A stretch of DNA of 64,000 nucleotides from Acidobacteriota bacterium (GTDB lineage: Bacteria > Acidobacteriota > Terriglobia > Terriglobales > Acidobacteriaceae): NCBI GenBank assembly GCA_018268915.1, contig JAFDVQ010000003.1, positions 62,001 through 126,000 of the forward strand. Direction: 5' to 3'. Under the pieces are notes generated by a model, which was not told where the DNA came from, searched no databases, and saw only the letters and a list, made by a program, of their open reading frames with translations. The first letter of the stretch is position 1. Every line of letters begins with the position of its first letter. Positions 43,941 to 53,143 of the stretch are shown here, piece by piece. The translations under genes were made by a program, and so were the position numbers.

Positions 43941-44732
43941 TTACACAAGCTTTCCGTCTTTCACGACGCAGTATTGCTTCCCGACATATCCCCTCTCAGG
44001 TGCCTCGTCCAGATACCTGAGCCGCCCGTTGAAATCTTTCGCGGCCGTGTTCGTAAATCGCACATCCACCACCTTGGATCTGCTCAGCGTGGAGTGAACC
44101 ACCCGCTCCGGGAGCAGGTGCATCTGCATATCGCCGCCCGAGCGCCCAAACGCCGTCTTGAGCCTCGAGCAAATGCGCAGAACGTGACGAACGCGAATCA
44201 TCCGCGAAGAAAAGTCCGGAGCCGCAAAGGAGTCCTGCACACCAAAAACGAGAATTCCTCCCGGCTTGAGAACCCGCTCGAATTCTCCCAGATAATCGAC
44301 TGCAAACTTTCTCGGAACATGCTGGAGCACGATGTTGCTGTAAAGGAACGAAAACGTCTCATCGGCAAAAGGTAGCTGGGTTCCGTTCACAACCTGGTAG
44401 GAGCATCGTGCATGCTGATTCAGGCGTTGCGCGTTGCGAATCATCTCCGTCGAGATATCTACCCCAACGCACGCCGTGAATCTGCGCGCCATCGCCTGCG
44501 TCAGGCGACCCACGCCGCACCCGAAATCCATTGCCAGACCGCTCGGGTCCGGGCTGTGCCCAATCGCTGAGAGATGGCGAGAGACCGTCTCTACTTCGGC
44601 CTCTCCGGTCTGCATGAACTCAGCAATGTCCCAACGCCCACCTGTCTTCGATGGATCAGTGAGGATTGCTCCAAGAGCGTCCTGCTCGGCGAGGTCCTCC
44701 CATGCATCCCGAATTGCGGCCAGACTGGTCAT
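43941..44732 (-). CDS. SAM-dependent class I methyltransferase
   Basis: A 263-residue Rossmann methyltransferase. Motif I is AMDFGCGVGRLTQAM, motif II is VGVDISTEMI, followed by NGTQLPFADETFSFLYSNIV and LQHVP, and FERVLKPGGILVFGV. This is the UbiE/Methyltransf_11 pattern. GGAGGATG lies upstream of the ATG. The substrate is unknown. Confidence 0.88.
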   Translation of the reverse strand: MTSLAAIRDAWEDLAEQDALGAILTDPSKTGGRWDIAEFMQTGEAEVETVSRHLSAIGHSPDPSGLAMDFGCGVGRLTQAMARRFTACVGVDISTEMIRNAQRLNQHARCSYQVVNGTQLPFADETFSFLYSNIVLQHVPRKFAVDYLGEFERVLKPGGILVFGVQDSFAAPDFSSRMIRVRHVLRICSRLKTAFGRSGGDMQMHLLPERVVHSTLSRSKVVDVRFTNTAAKDFNGRLRYLDEAPERGYVGKQYCVVKDGKLV

Positions 44733-44883
44733 GAATTCAATTTCATCCTCCGGGCGATTCTGCCTTGAAGGGCCCTACGCGCTTGTCAGAGAAATGTCTC
44801 ACGACTGTAAAGATTGATCCTCACAGCCCGCCGCAGAACCTCAGTTCTATTTCTGTACTACGCGGGCGCGGCTGTCCAGATAA

Positions 44884-44910
44884 GCTAGTGGCTAGGAGCT
44901 AGAGCTAGCA
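44884..44910. repeat. Heptameric tandem repeat, GCTAGNN class
   Basis: GCTAGTG, GCTAGGA, GCTAGA (6 bp) and GCTAGCA follow one another just before the isocitrate dehydrogenase start. The unit sequence differs from the other arrays but the 7-bp period is the same. Confidence 0.7.
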
Positions 44911-44918
44911 GCCAACCC

Positions 44919-45938
44919 ATGCCCGAATCGAAGACACACAAAGTCACCCTCATTCCTGGCGACGGGATCGGCCCCGAAGTCACCCATGCAGTCGTCCGCA
45001 TCCTCGAAGCCACCGGCATCAAGTGGGAGTGGGAACGCTTCGCCGCCGGCGCTGAAGCCTTCGAGATCTTCGGCGAATACATTCCCGCCGACCTCAGCGA
45101 CTCCATCGCTCGCAACAAGGTTGCCCTCAAAGGACCCGTCACTACTCCGATCGGGGGCGGCTTCAAAAGCATCAACGTCACCCTGCGCAAGCAGTTCGAC
45201 CTCTTCGCCAACTTCCGCCCCATCCGCAACCTTCCCGGCCTCGAGACAAAATGGCCCGGCGTCGACCTCATCATCGTCCGCGAAAACACCGAGGGCGAAT
45301 ACGTCGGCCTCGAGCACGAAGTCGTCCCCGGCGTTGTAGAAAGCATCAAGGTCATCACCGAGAAGGGTTCGACCCGCATCGCGAAGTTCGCCTTCGACTA
45401 TGCGCGCAAGCACGGCCGCAAGAAGGTCCACTCCATCCACAAAGCCAACATCATGAAGCTCTCCGATGGATTGTTCCTCCGCTGCGCACGCAAAGTCTCC
45501 GAAGGCTACCCCGAGGTCTTCTACGGCGAGCACATCATCGACAACACCTGCATGCAGCTTGTGATGAACCCCTATCAGTACGACACGCTGCTGCTTGAGA
45601 ATCTCTACGGGGACATCGTCAGCGATCTATGTGCTGCATTCGTCGGCGGGCTCGGCCTCGTCCCCGGCGCCAACCTCGGCCATGAGTGCGCCATCTTCGA
45701 GGCTGTTCATGGCTCAGCTCCAGACATCGCAGGCAAGGACCTTGCCAATCCAACTGCGCTGCTTCAGTCAGCAATCCTGATGCTCCATCACCTCGACGAG
45801 GCAGATGCAGCTGCCAAGGTCCAGAAGGCCCTCGAAACCGTCTATTCCGAACGCAAATGCCTCACCCGCGATGTAGGCGGCACCTGCGGCACAACGCAGT
45901 TCGCAGATGCGATCCTCGCTGCTATGGAACGATCCTGA
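44919..45938 (+). CDS. NAD-type isocitrate dehydrogenase (isocitrate/isopropylmalate DH family)
   Basis: A 339-residue enzyme. TLIPGDGIGPEVT opens the fold; PVTTPIGGGFKSINVTLRKQ is the substrate-binding stretch seen in NAD-dependent isocitrate dehydrogenases; ENTEGEYVGLEHEVVPGVVE and NLYGDIVSDLCAAFVGGLG contain the catalytic Tyr and metal Asp region. The alternative is a 3-isopropylmalate dehydrogenase, but the serine-bearing motif favours isocitrate. It supplies 2-oxoglutarate in the TCA cycle. A repeat array directly precedes the ATG, leaving no clear ribosome-binding site. Confidence 0.88.
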   Translation: MPESKTHKVTLIPGDGIGPEVTHAVVRILEATGIKWEWERFAAGAEAFEIFGEYIPADLSDSIARNKVALKGPVTTPIGGGFKSINVTLRKQFDLFANFRPIRNLPGLETKWPGVDLIIVRENTEGEYVGLEHEVVPGVVESIKVITEKGSTRIAKFAFDYARKHGRKKVHSIHKANIMKLSDGLFLRCARKVSEGYPEVFYGEHIIDNTCMQLVMNPYQYDTLLLENLYGDIVSDLCAAFVGGLGLVPGANLGHECAIFEAVHGSAPDIAGKDLANPTALLQSAILMLHHLDEADAAAKVQKALETVYSERKCLTRDVGGTCGTTQFADAILAAMERS

Positions 45939-46216
45939 AGTTTAGGTCGCCAGAGGAAACTCGCCAAAGTTTGGCGATGGGTATCCCGGCAGAGTGCGCT
46001 ACCGCTAGCGCGGGCCCGAAATGTTGCGCCCAGGTTACCAACGGGTTTAGCGCTAGGCCTTTGATTCAGCGAGAGTTTCCCATTTCCCGGTCAATTCCAG
46101 CGTTCAAAGGCACAGGTTGTTGCAACTTTGCCACACTCTGGTTTTGCTATTTGGCGTCTAATCTTACGGTTACAAACTCAATTGGCTGTAGCCAGATCAC
46201 TCGGAGCTTTTCAACC

Positions 46217-47152
46217 TTGGTTCAATCCGCCCACTTGGAGCAGACCGTTGCATCCCCGCTTGAATTCACAGGCGTAGGTTTGCACTCAGGCGCTCCTGTC
46301 ACGATGCGACTGCTACCAGCCCCGGCGGGCTCGGGCATCGTCTTCCGCCGAACCGATCTCGACAACTTTGAAATTCCAGCCAACGGCCGTAATGTCGCCA
46401 AGGTCAGCTATGCCACCAGCCTCATGCGCCAGGGCGTTCTCATCTCCACCACCGAGCACCTGCTCAGCGCTCTAATTGGGATGGGTGTCGACAATGTCAT
46501 CGTCGAACTCGACAACCTCGAACTCCCTATCCTCGACGGCAGTGCTCTCCCTTACGTACAGGCCTTCCGTGATGCCGGCATCAAAACGCAGCGCCGCAAG
46601 CGCGAGTCGATCAAGGTACTTCACCCTGTAGAAGTCCGCGACGGCGACAAGTTCATCGGCCTCTATCCCGGCTCCGGATATCGGATCCAGTACACCATCG
46701 ACTTCCCCGCCCCCATTGGCCGCCAGGAAACCAGCATCGACCTCGCCGCTGAAACCTACGGCACCTACATTGCGCCCGCCCGCACCTTCGGATACAAAGC
46801 AGACGAAAAGAAGCTTCGCGACATGGGCCTCATTCGCGGAGCAAGCGAGGAGAACGCGATCGTCCTGGGACCGCACGGCCCTGAGAATGGCCCCCTTCGC
46901 TTCAGCGACGAGTACGTTCGCCACAAGGTCCTCGATCTCATCGGAGATCTCGCCCTCGCCGGCCGCCGCATCGAAGGTCACGTCGTTGCCGAGCGTGCCG
47001 GCCACGCCATGCACACCGCGCTCGTAGCCAAGCTGATGAAAGACCGCTCCACTTGGGAGATGGTGCACGTGCCTGCCAGCCCTGCCACCGAAGCACCAGA
47101 AGAGCGCCTCACCGTTGCCGCCATGAGCCGTCCGGCATTGATCGGCGCCTGA
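46217..47152 (+). CDS. lpxC: UDP-3-O-acyl-N-acetylglucosamine deacetylase
   Basis: A 311-residue zinc enzyme that commits the cell to lipid A synthesis. The zinc ligands are His81 (STTEHLL), His236 and Asp240 (YVRHKVLD). AGHAMHTAL carries the catalytic His. LELPILDGSALPYV is a family motif. The start is TTG at 46217, with GGAG 10 nt upstream; the long frame starting at 45686 overlaps the preceding gene and is rejected. The 278 nt before it contain no gene; they probably hold its promoter. Confidence 0.95.
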   Translation: MVQSAHLEQTVASPLEFTGVGLHSGAPVTMRLLPAPAGSGIVFRRTDLDNFEIPANGRNVAKVSYATSLMRQGVLISTTEHLLSALIGMGVDNVIVELDNLELPILDGSALPYVQAFRDAGIKTQRRKRESIKVLHPVEVRDGDKFIGLYPGSGYRIQYTIDFPAPIGRQETSIDLAAETYGTYIAPARTFGYKADEKKLRDMGLIRGASEENAIVLGPHGPENGPLRFSDEYVRHKVLDLIGDLALAGRRIEGHVVAERAGHAMHTALVAKLMKDRSTWEMVHVPASPATEAPEERLTVAAMSRPALIGA

Positions 47153-47175
47153 CCCCGTTCTGCGTCACTGCGCAC

Positions 47176-48327
47176 TCAGTTAAACAGAATGCACATGGGG
47201 GTGGGGCAATCCATTTTCTTGCCATCTTTTGCCAGCTTGCCAGTCTTGACATTGCGGGCAAACACCGCCAGATTGTTCGAATTCTGATCGGCCACCAGCA
47301 TCCACTTCTCTGACGGGTCGAGCGTGAAGTTGCGCGGCGTCTTGCCGCCCGTTCCTGTTCTCTCTATCGGCGTCAGCGCACCCGTCGCAGGATCTGCCTT
47401 GAAGCTGTAGAGGAAATCCGTCCCACGATTCGCGAAGTATGCAAACCGGCCATCCTTCGTGATCACCGTGTCGCAACCCGTGTTCCCCTGCGGTGCTTCC
47501 TTCGGGTCCGGCAGCGGAGCATTGGGCGGAAGCAGATTCACTGTGTTGATCCGCGTCAGACTGCCGTCTGCCTTGTTCCACTTCAGAACATCGACTGAAG
47601 AAGCCATCTCGTTCATCGAGTACGCTGTGTGTCCGTTGGGGTGGAAATGCAGCGTGCGCGGGCCGGCTCCCGGCGCAGAATGATACGCACCGGCGCTCTT
47701 CAACTCCGCCGTCTCCGTTGAGAACGTATAGATGTGGATCATGTCCCCGCCAAGATCGTTGACATAGGCGAAGCGATTATCTGGCGAGAACGACGCAAAG
47801 TGGGCATGCGCTGACTCCTGACGGTCGGCATTCGGCCCATGCACCGTGTAATGCTCGCTCCACACCACCTGGCTCAGCTTGCCATCCGTGACTTTAAAGC
47901 TTGCTGCACTACCGCCGCCGTAGTCAGCCGAGATCAGTACGTTCCCGGTATGATCGAGGGCGCAGTGGCAGGTCCCCTTGCTCGCTGAGTTCACGCCTGA
48001 AAGCTGCTCCAGCTTCCTATCGGCCACGCGAAAACTAGCCAGCTCGCCCGTCGGCTTGCCGTTGAAGCTGTCCACCTCACATGCTGCGTAAATGTACTTG
48101 CGATCCGGCGAGAAGCAGATCCAGTCGACCATGTCGACCTTAGCAGCAACTCCAGCATCGGTCAGTTCGCCGGTCGCCGCATTCCAATCGAACGAACGAA
48201 TTCCTTCGGCCGTATTGGACGCGACAAATACACGCTGCTTGCTGGTTGCGGAGAAGCCCGTAGCTGCGGTGGCAATCGTGGCGGCAGTGGTAGACATCAA
48301 AAATTCGCGGCGGTTCAGTTTTCGCAT
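47176..48327 (-). CDS. Tat-exported 6-phosphogluconolactonase-type beta-propeller protein
   Basis: A 383-residue protein with a Tat signal (NRREFLMSTTAATIATAATG). Repeated blades of the lactonase family follow: SFDWNAATGELTDAGVA, FSPDRKYIYAACEV, GTCHCALDHTGNVLISADYG, HFHPNGHTAYSMNE, TPRNFTLDPSEKWMLVADQ. The family (YbhE type) has seven blades and hydrolyses lactones. Export to the periplasm differs from the cytoplasmic E. coli enzyme, so the substrate may be an extracellular sugar lactone. Confidence 0.88.
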   Translation of the reverse strand: MRKLNRREFLMSTTAATIATAATGFSATSKQRVFVASNTAEGIRSFDWNAATGELTDAGVAAKVDMVDWICFSPDRKYIYAACEVDSFNGKPTGELASFRVADRKLEQLSGVNSASKGTCHCALDHTGNVLISADYGGGSAASFKVTDGKLSQVVWSEHYTVHGPNADRQESAHAHFASFSPDNRFAYVNDLGGDMIHIYTFSTETAELKSAGAYHSAPGAGPRTLHFHPNGHTAYSMNEMASSVDVLKWNKADGSLTRINTVNLLPPNAPLPDPKEAPQGNTGCDTVITKDGRFAYFANRGTDFLYSFKADPATGALTPIERTGTGGKTPRNFTLDPSEKWMLVADQNSNNLAVFARNVKTGKLAKDGKKMDCPTPMCILFN

Positions 48328-48384
48328 GGCATCAGCGATTGTCGCCGATGGGACATGCTCAGCGCCACTTCAAGCGAGACGAAA

Positions 48385-48410
48385 CAGGCGCATCTGGTTG
48401 GATGCGCCTG
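48385..48410 (-). terminator. Terminator of the TonB gene
   Basis: CAGGCGCATC and GATGCGCCTG form a perfect 10-bp stem with a TGGTTG loop. On the minus strand it is followed by TTTCGTCT, so it would stop transcription of the gene at 48458. Confidence 0.6.
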
Positions 48411-48457
48411 CACGTTGAGTGGAGATCTGATCGAACGCGATCGAACGCACACGCTGT

Positions 48458-49168
48458 TCACTGCAGCTTGAAGATCACGTTCACCGTCGTCTCCACTTCG
48501 ACAGGTTGCCCATTCAACACATACGGCTTGTAGCGCCACGTCTTCACCGCATCGATGGCCGCCTGCTGCAGCATTTGTGATCCGCTGATCACATGGAGGC
48601 CCTCGATAGTACCCGTCTTGGAGATCATCGCCTGCAGAACGACAGTGCCTTCCGTATGCGAGGCCCTCGCGATCACCGGGTATTGCGGGACGCTTTTGTA
48701 GACGATGTTCCCTTCCACCAGCCTTGAGGGAAGGTGAATTGATGCCGGCGCCGGCTGGTGGACAACCGTGACAGGTTGCCCATTGGCGAACGGATCTCTG
48801 CCCTCGCCATTCGGCCCACCAAAATCCATTGCCACATTGTTCGAAAAAGGTACTTCGCGTTCTCTCGTGTCCCGTATCCCTATTGGGATCTGCCTTGGAA
48901 CGATCAACTGCCGTCCCATCATCTCTGAGTAATCGTGCGGGGTCGCTGCCCGAACTCGAACCGGTTCGGGCGGGGGCGTCGGCTTCGGCACCTCCGGAGC
49001 AACCAGCAACGAGATCATCGTGTGCCGCGGTAGCGCATCCGGATAAATCAGCGGCATCAGAATCAAGCCCGCCAGTATCGTCCCGTTCAATGCAAGTGTC
49101 GCGACCATCCATCGCCTGCTGCGTGTCTTGATCTTCCCCGTCGATTCAAACGTCGAGTCTTCAAACAT
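48458..49168 (-). CDS. Energy transducer TonB
   Basis: A 236-residue protein: one N-terminal membrane helix (WMVATLALNGTILAGLILMP), a short Pro-rich segment (PEVPKPTPPPEPV), and the TonB C-terminal domain (about 155-236) with VPQYPVIARASHTEGTVVLQ and AIDAVKTWRYKPYVLNGQPV. It transmits proton-motive-force energy to outer-membrane receptors such as the one at 57.2 kb. No exbB or exbD adjoins it. Confidence 0.9.
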   Translation of the reverse strand: MFEDSTFESTGKIKTRSRRWMVATLALNGTILAGLILMPLIYPDALPRHTMISLLVAPEVPKPTPPPEPVRVRAATPHDYSEMMGRQLIVPRQIPIGIRDTREREVPFSNNVAMDFGGPNGEGRDPFANGQPVTVVHQPAPASIHLPSRLVEGNIVYKSVPQYPVIARASHTEGTVVLQAMISKTGTIEGLHVISGSQMLQQAAIDAVKTWRYKPYVLNGQPVEVETTVNVIFKLQ

Positions 49169-49382
49169 GATCAGCCTCCAATCAGCAGTCGTGCTGATGG
49201 AAGGCGCGGATCATCTCAGACGCAACCGCCCGAGCCACTCCGTCCGCCCGTCTTAGGCGGCGCGTGAGCGGAGTTTCTACACGCTCCGTTCATTCCCATC
49301 AGAACCACTGTGCTCAATGTAGACACCGCACACTCGAGGAATGTTCCTGGATCAACACCGTACACATACCAGCAGCGAGCAG

Positions 49383-49414
49383 AAAAAAGATGGGCGCCTC
49401 TTATCGAAGCGCCC
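49383..49414 (-). terminator. Rho-independent terminator of the GH3 gene
   Basis: On the minus strand GGGCGC and GCGCCC form the stem, followed by ATCTTTTTTC. It lies 22 nt after the beta-glucosidase stop. The rest of 49169-49436 holds no gene; a nested palindrome is seen at 49237-49274. Confidence 0.75.
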
Positions 49415-49436
49415 TTGCGAAGAAGATCGACCCGGA

Positions 49437-52085
49437 CTACTCCGGCAGATTCTTTGTTCCGTTGATATGAAACTTCGCATTCAGCGTCTGCGCCGATGTA
49501 TCCGGTTGGCCGCCGCCGACAAACATCGAGTAGTCGCCTTCTGCGATCACCGGCTCGCCAGCTTCCGTCACCATGCTCAGGTCGCGATCCTTCAGTTCGA
49601 AGTGAACCTTCTGGGACGCTCCCTTCGCGAGGTGCACGCGCTGGAATCCGCGCAATGCTTTCAGCGGAGCACCCGGAGTATTCGGGAACTTCAGATAGAG
49701 CTGCACCACCTCATCGCCGTCGCGGCTTCCAGTATTCTTCACCGTCACATCTGCAGTCACCGGATCACCAGCCTTGACGCTCGCCTTCCCAACCTTCAAA
49801 CCGCTGTAGTCGAACTTGGTATAGCTGAGCCCGTAGCCGAAGGGATACAACGGTGTTCCTGTGAAATACCGGTATGTCCGGCCCTTCATCGCGTAATCCT
49901 CAAACGGCGGCAAGTCATCGACACTCTTGTAGAACGTAACCGCCAGACGTCCCGCGGGATTGTTTTTTCCGGAGAGCGTTTCAGCAACGGCAGTTCCTCC
50001 CTCTTCTCCCGGATAAAACGCATCGAGAATCGCATTGGCATGATCGTTGGCCCAGTTCACTGCCAGGGCGCTCCCATTCGTCAGCACCAGGACAACCGGC
50101 TTGCCGGCAGCCGCCACAGCCTCCAGCAAATCCTGTTCGGCCTTGGGAAGATCAATGCTGGTCCGATCGCCGCCCTTGAATCCCGGCACGCTCACCTGCA
50201 TCTCCTCGCCTTCCAGTTCGCTTGTGATGCCCAGGACTGCGACAACAACGTCCGCATTCTTCGCTGCCTCAACCGCCTCAGGCTTCGGCTGCCAGTCAAC
50301 TTTGTTCCACACCAGAACTCCGACCGGATCGCCCTTTTCCGGCATCGTGTACTCAACGAGCAGCTTCGCAGGCTTGCCTGCTTCCAGGTGAACCTGGCCA
50401 AGCTTCGGCGAGGATGGATCGGCATCGTATGCCGATGTGACGTTCTTGCCATCCACCTCCATGCGGAAGAAGCCGCTCGCCTTCAGCCCCAGCGCGTAGT
50501 CCCCAGTTTCCTGCGCAGTCAACATTCCTTCGTAGCGCATCACCAGCGGCCGGACGTTGGCTGTCTCAGGCGGCAATGGCTTTGCGCCCGCGTCCACCGT
50601 CTCATCAACCCGTGTAGCAACTGGCTTCATCGCCTCAGGATTATTGATATTGCTCATATCGAGCTTCGAGAAACTGACCTTGATGCCGGGCTTTCCATCT
50701 ACGCTGAGTGCTGAAGCCGGAACAGGCGATGCATCGTGTCCGAGGAATTGCGTGCCCGCCACATACGTCACCGTGTCGCCCGCGAACTCCTTTTTGATCC
50801 CTTCAAGAATCGACACCGTATGTGTAGGCTGCCCGTTGTAGTTGCCCAGCAGAACCTTTGTCTGGTCCGCCAGCGGGCCGATGACGGCGATCTTGCTTCC
50901 TTTCTTCAGCGGAAGAACCCCATCGTTCTTCAGCAGCACCATTGACTCGTTCGCAATCTTCTTCGCAAGCTCACGGTTCGACGCGCTGTTCAGTTCGCTC
51001 TCGTTGATCTTCGAATACGGAACCATTTCCGGCGGATCGAACATGCCGAGCTTGATTCGCGCAACGTAGAGCCGGACGAGAGTCTTGTCGATCTCGCTCT
51101 CCTTCAGGAATCCCTGCTTCACCGCATCCACATAAGCCTTGTAATCATGGTCATCTTTCACCAGGAAGCCAAAGTCCGCGCATTCGTTGTCCATTCCGCG
51201 CTGCAGGCTGATGGCCGAAGCTTCCGCTTGTGACGGCTTGAAGTGATGGTTGCGGAAGATGTCGACCACAGCCCCGCAATCGGAAACCACGTAGCCCTGG
51301 AAATTCCACTTGCCGCGCAGTTGATCTTCGAGCAAAAACTGGCTGGCGCAGGCCGGTTCGCCATTGATGTTGTTGTAGGCGCACATCACCGAAGCCGCCT
51401 TCGCCTCCGTCACGGTCGCGCGAAACGCCGGCAAATACGTGTCGAGCTCATCGTGTTTGCTTACCTTCACATCTGCCGTATGGCGCGTATACTCCGGCCC
51501 GCTGTGAACCGCATAGTGCTTTGGTGTTGCGATCGTTTTGTAATACTTCGGATCATTCCCCTGCATTCCGGTGACAAACGCAACCCCCATCTTTGCCGTC
51601 AGGAATGGATCTTCTCCGTACGTCTCCTGCCCGCGTCCCCACCGTGGGTCGCGAAAAATGTTGATGTTCGGCGACCAGAAATCCAGTCCCTGGAAGAACA
51701 TGCTCTCGCGCTTCTCGCGGACAGCCTGCGCATTCTTGATGCGACCCTCTGTGCTGATCACCTCGGCCATCTGGTGGATCGCCGCCGGATCGAAGGTTGC
51801 CGCTAGTCCTACCGGCTCCGGAAACTCGGTCGTCCCTTGGTTGATCACGCCGTGGAGCGCCTCGCTCCACCAGTCGTACTGCGGAATATTCAGTCTTGGA
51901 ATCGCGCGCGACTGGTTCACCAGTTGCGAGGCCTTCTCTTCAAGCGTCATTTTCTTGACGATGTCCTGGGCGCGCTGCTCTGGCGAGAGACTGGTGTTCA
52001 GGAAGGGCGACTTCTGGCTATCCTGCGCTCCGGCCATCACCACAGTTGCGCAGAAGAAAAGAGAAGCAATGCGAAGAGTCTTCAT
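49437..52085 (-). CDS. Secreted GH3 beta-glucosidase/xylosidase with PA14 domain
   Basis: An 882-residue exported glycoside hydrolase (signal peptide MKTLRIASLFFCATVVMAGA). The GH3 N-terminal barrel carries PRWGRGQETYGEDP and the nucleophile Asp269 in YVVSDCGAV. A PA14-type carbohydrate-binding domain is inserted in the second GH3 domain (LVMRYEGMLTAQETGDYALG). The end is a fibronectin III-like domain (VTVKNTGSRDGDEVVQLYL). It releases glucose or xylose from plant oligosaccharides. The start is ATG 52085 with AGAGGA upstream. It is divergent from the ECF sigma gene. Confidence 0.95.
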   Translation of the reverse strand: MKTLRIASLFFCATVVMAGAQDSQKSPFLNTSLSPEQRAQDIVKKMTLEEKASQLVNQSRAIPRLNIPQYDWWSEALHGVINQGTTEFPEPVGLAATFDPAAIHQMAEVISTEGRIKNAQAVREKRESMFFQGLDFWSPNINIFRDPRWGRGQETYGEDPFLTAKMGVAFVTGMQGNDPKYYKTIATPKHYAVHSGPEYTRHTADVKVSKHDELDTYLPAFRATVTEAKAASVMCAYNNINGEPACASQFLLEDQLRGKWNFQGYVVSDCGAVVDIFRNHHFKPSQAEASAISLQRGMDNECADFGFLVKDDHDYKAYVDAVKQGFLKESEIDKTLVRLYVARIKLGMFDPPEMVPYSKINESELNSASNRELAKKIANESMVLLKNDGVLPLKKGSKIAVIGPLADQTKVLLGNYNGQPTHTVSILEGIKKEFAGDTVTYVAGTQFLGHDASPVPASALSVDGKPGIKVSFSKLDMSNINNPEAMKPVATRVDETVDAGAKPLPPETANVRPLVMRYEGMLTAQETGDYALGLKASGFFRMEVDGKNVTSAYDADPSSPKLGQVHLEAGKPAKLLVEYTMPEKGDPVGVLVWNKVDWQPKPEAVEAAKNADVVVAVLGITSELEGEEMQVSVPGFKGGDRTSIDLPKAEQDLLEAVAAAGKPVVLVLTNGSALAVNWANDHANAILDAFYPGEEGGTAVAETLSGKNNPAGRLAVTFYKSVDDLPPFEDYAMKGRTYRYFTGTPLYPFGYGLSYTKFDYSGLKVGKASVKAGDPVTADVTVKNTGSRDGDEVVQLYLKFPNTPGAPLKALRGFQRVHLAKGASQKVHFELKDRDLSMVTEAGEPVIAEGDYSMFVGGGQPDTSAQTLNAKFHINGTKNLPE

Positions 52086-52302
52086 CGTGTCCTCTTGAGG
52101 GCGGGGAGTGTCGCTCGTTTCAATTCGAGAAAACGCCATCTACTCCCGCCGGGAGCCAACGGTAACGCCCCGCCCCCTCTCCGGTCAAGGGACATATGAG
52201 CCCGAACCCCTCTGGAAAATCGCTTTTCTCTGAAATGCGGCCTCGGCGGTGTAACCTTCTTCCGTCGTCTCACGCAAACGATAGAGAGAAAGGACAGACC
52301 TG

Positions 52303-52848
52303 ATGCGGGATGATGCTGACAGCATCCTCTCGAGGTTCCGGCACGGAGATGTCGATGCCTTCGAGACACTGTTCCGCATGCATCAGCGCGCCGTGCAGGG
52401 CTGGGTACTGCGCATTGTGCGTGAACCGTCCGCAGCCGAGGATGTAACCATCGAAGCCTTCTGGCGGATGCATCAGGCGCACGCTCGTTTCGATCCAGAC
52501 CGTGGCTTCGAACCCTGGGCTCGACGAATTGCAACGCATGCCGCACTCGACTGGCTGCGACGTAAAAAACCTGAGACCAGCGTGGAGCCGGAGCGATGGG
52601 ACACCTTTCCTGCGCCCTCCGTCGACGACCCGGCGATCACCGCGGAGGTCGGAGACAAGACTGCAAAGGCTTTCGCCCGATTGCCCGTCAAACTTCGCGT
52701 CGCCGCTCTCCTTGCTGTGGTTGAAGAGCGCCCCCACAAGGAAGTCGCAGACGCGTTGGGAATTTCTGTTGGGGCAGTGAAATTGCGAGTCTTTCGTGCA
52801 CTTCGGCTATTAAGAAAAGATCTGACAGAACAGGGGATCACACCATGA
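52303..52848 (+). CDS. ECF RNA polymerase sigma factor
   Basis: A 181-residue sigma-70 factor. Region 2 contains DAFETLFRMHQRAVQGWVLR and AAEDVTIEAFWRMHQ; region 4 contains LPVKLRVAALLAVVEERPHK and VADALGISVGAVKLRVFRAL. Region 3 is absent, as in ECF factors. The stop overlaps the ATG of the next gene, which would be the place for an anti-sigma factor. Confidence 0.92.
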   Translation: MRDDADSILSRFRHGDVDAFETLFRMHQRAVQGWVLRIVREPSAAEDVTIEAFWRMHQAHARFDPDRGFEPWARRIATHAALDWLRRKKPETSVEPERWDTFPAPSVDDPAITAEVGDKTAKAFARLPVKLRVAALLAVVEERPHKEVADALGISVGAVKLRVFRALRLLRKDLTEQGITP

Positions 52849-53108
52849 AGTTCAGAGATCAAAGTTCAGAGATCAAGGATCGGGAAGTGGACCGGATGAA
52901 GCATCTCCTTCGAAGCGCACTGCGACCCGTCGACCCAGAGTCTGATGTAAATCGCGATCTCTGGCCGGCCATGTTGCGGCGGATGGACGAACAGTCTGTG
53001 CGAGGCGCGGCTCGTGTTCCCTGGTTCGACTGGGCTCTTGGAGGCGCACTGCTCGCCTTTGCTGCGGTCGCTCCGCGAACTATTCCGGTGATCCTCTACT
53101 ACCTCTAG
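52845..53108 (+). CDS. Small membrane protein, possible anti-sigma partner
   Basis: An 87-residue protein with one C-terminal membrane helix (FDWALGGALLAFAAVAPRTI). It overlaps the sigma gene by 4 nt and so is translated with it. Position and topology fit a short anti-sigma or accessory protein, but no zinc-binding motif is seen. Residues 3-17 (FRDQSSEIKDRE) are encoded by a heptameric array; an ATG at 52896 would omit it. Confidence 0.65.
   Translation: MKFRDQSSEIKDREVDRMKHLLRSALRPVDPESDVNRDLWPAMLRRMDEQSVRGAARVPWFDWALGGALLAFAAVAPRTIPVILYYL
52851..52885. repeat. Heptameric tandem repeat within coding sequence
   Basis: Five 7-bp units: TTCAGAG, ATCAAAG, TTCAGAG, ATCAAGG, ATCGGGA. It begins right after the first two codons of the 52845 gene. 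Confidence 0.75.
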
Positions 53109-53143
53109 CGCAAGCGGGCTGGTCCCGCAGAAAGCGAGGCGTT

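Noticed and set aside
45686..46216. Long N-terminal extension of LpxC
   Set aside because: It overlaps the end of the isocitrate dehydrogenase gene in another frame and adds 177 residues not found in the enzyme; TTG 46217 with GGAG upstream gives the normal length.
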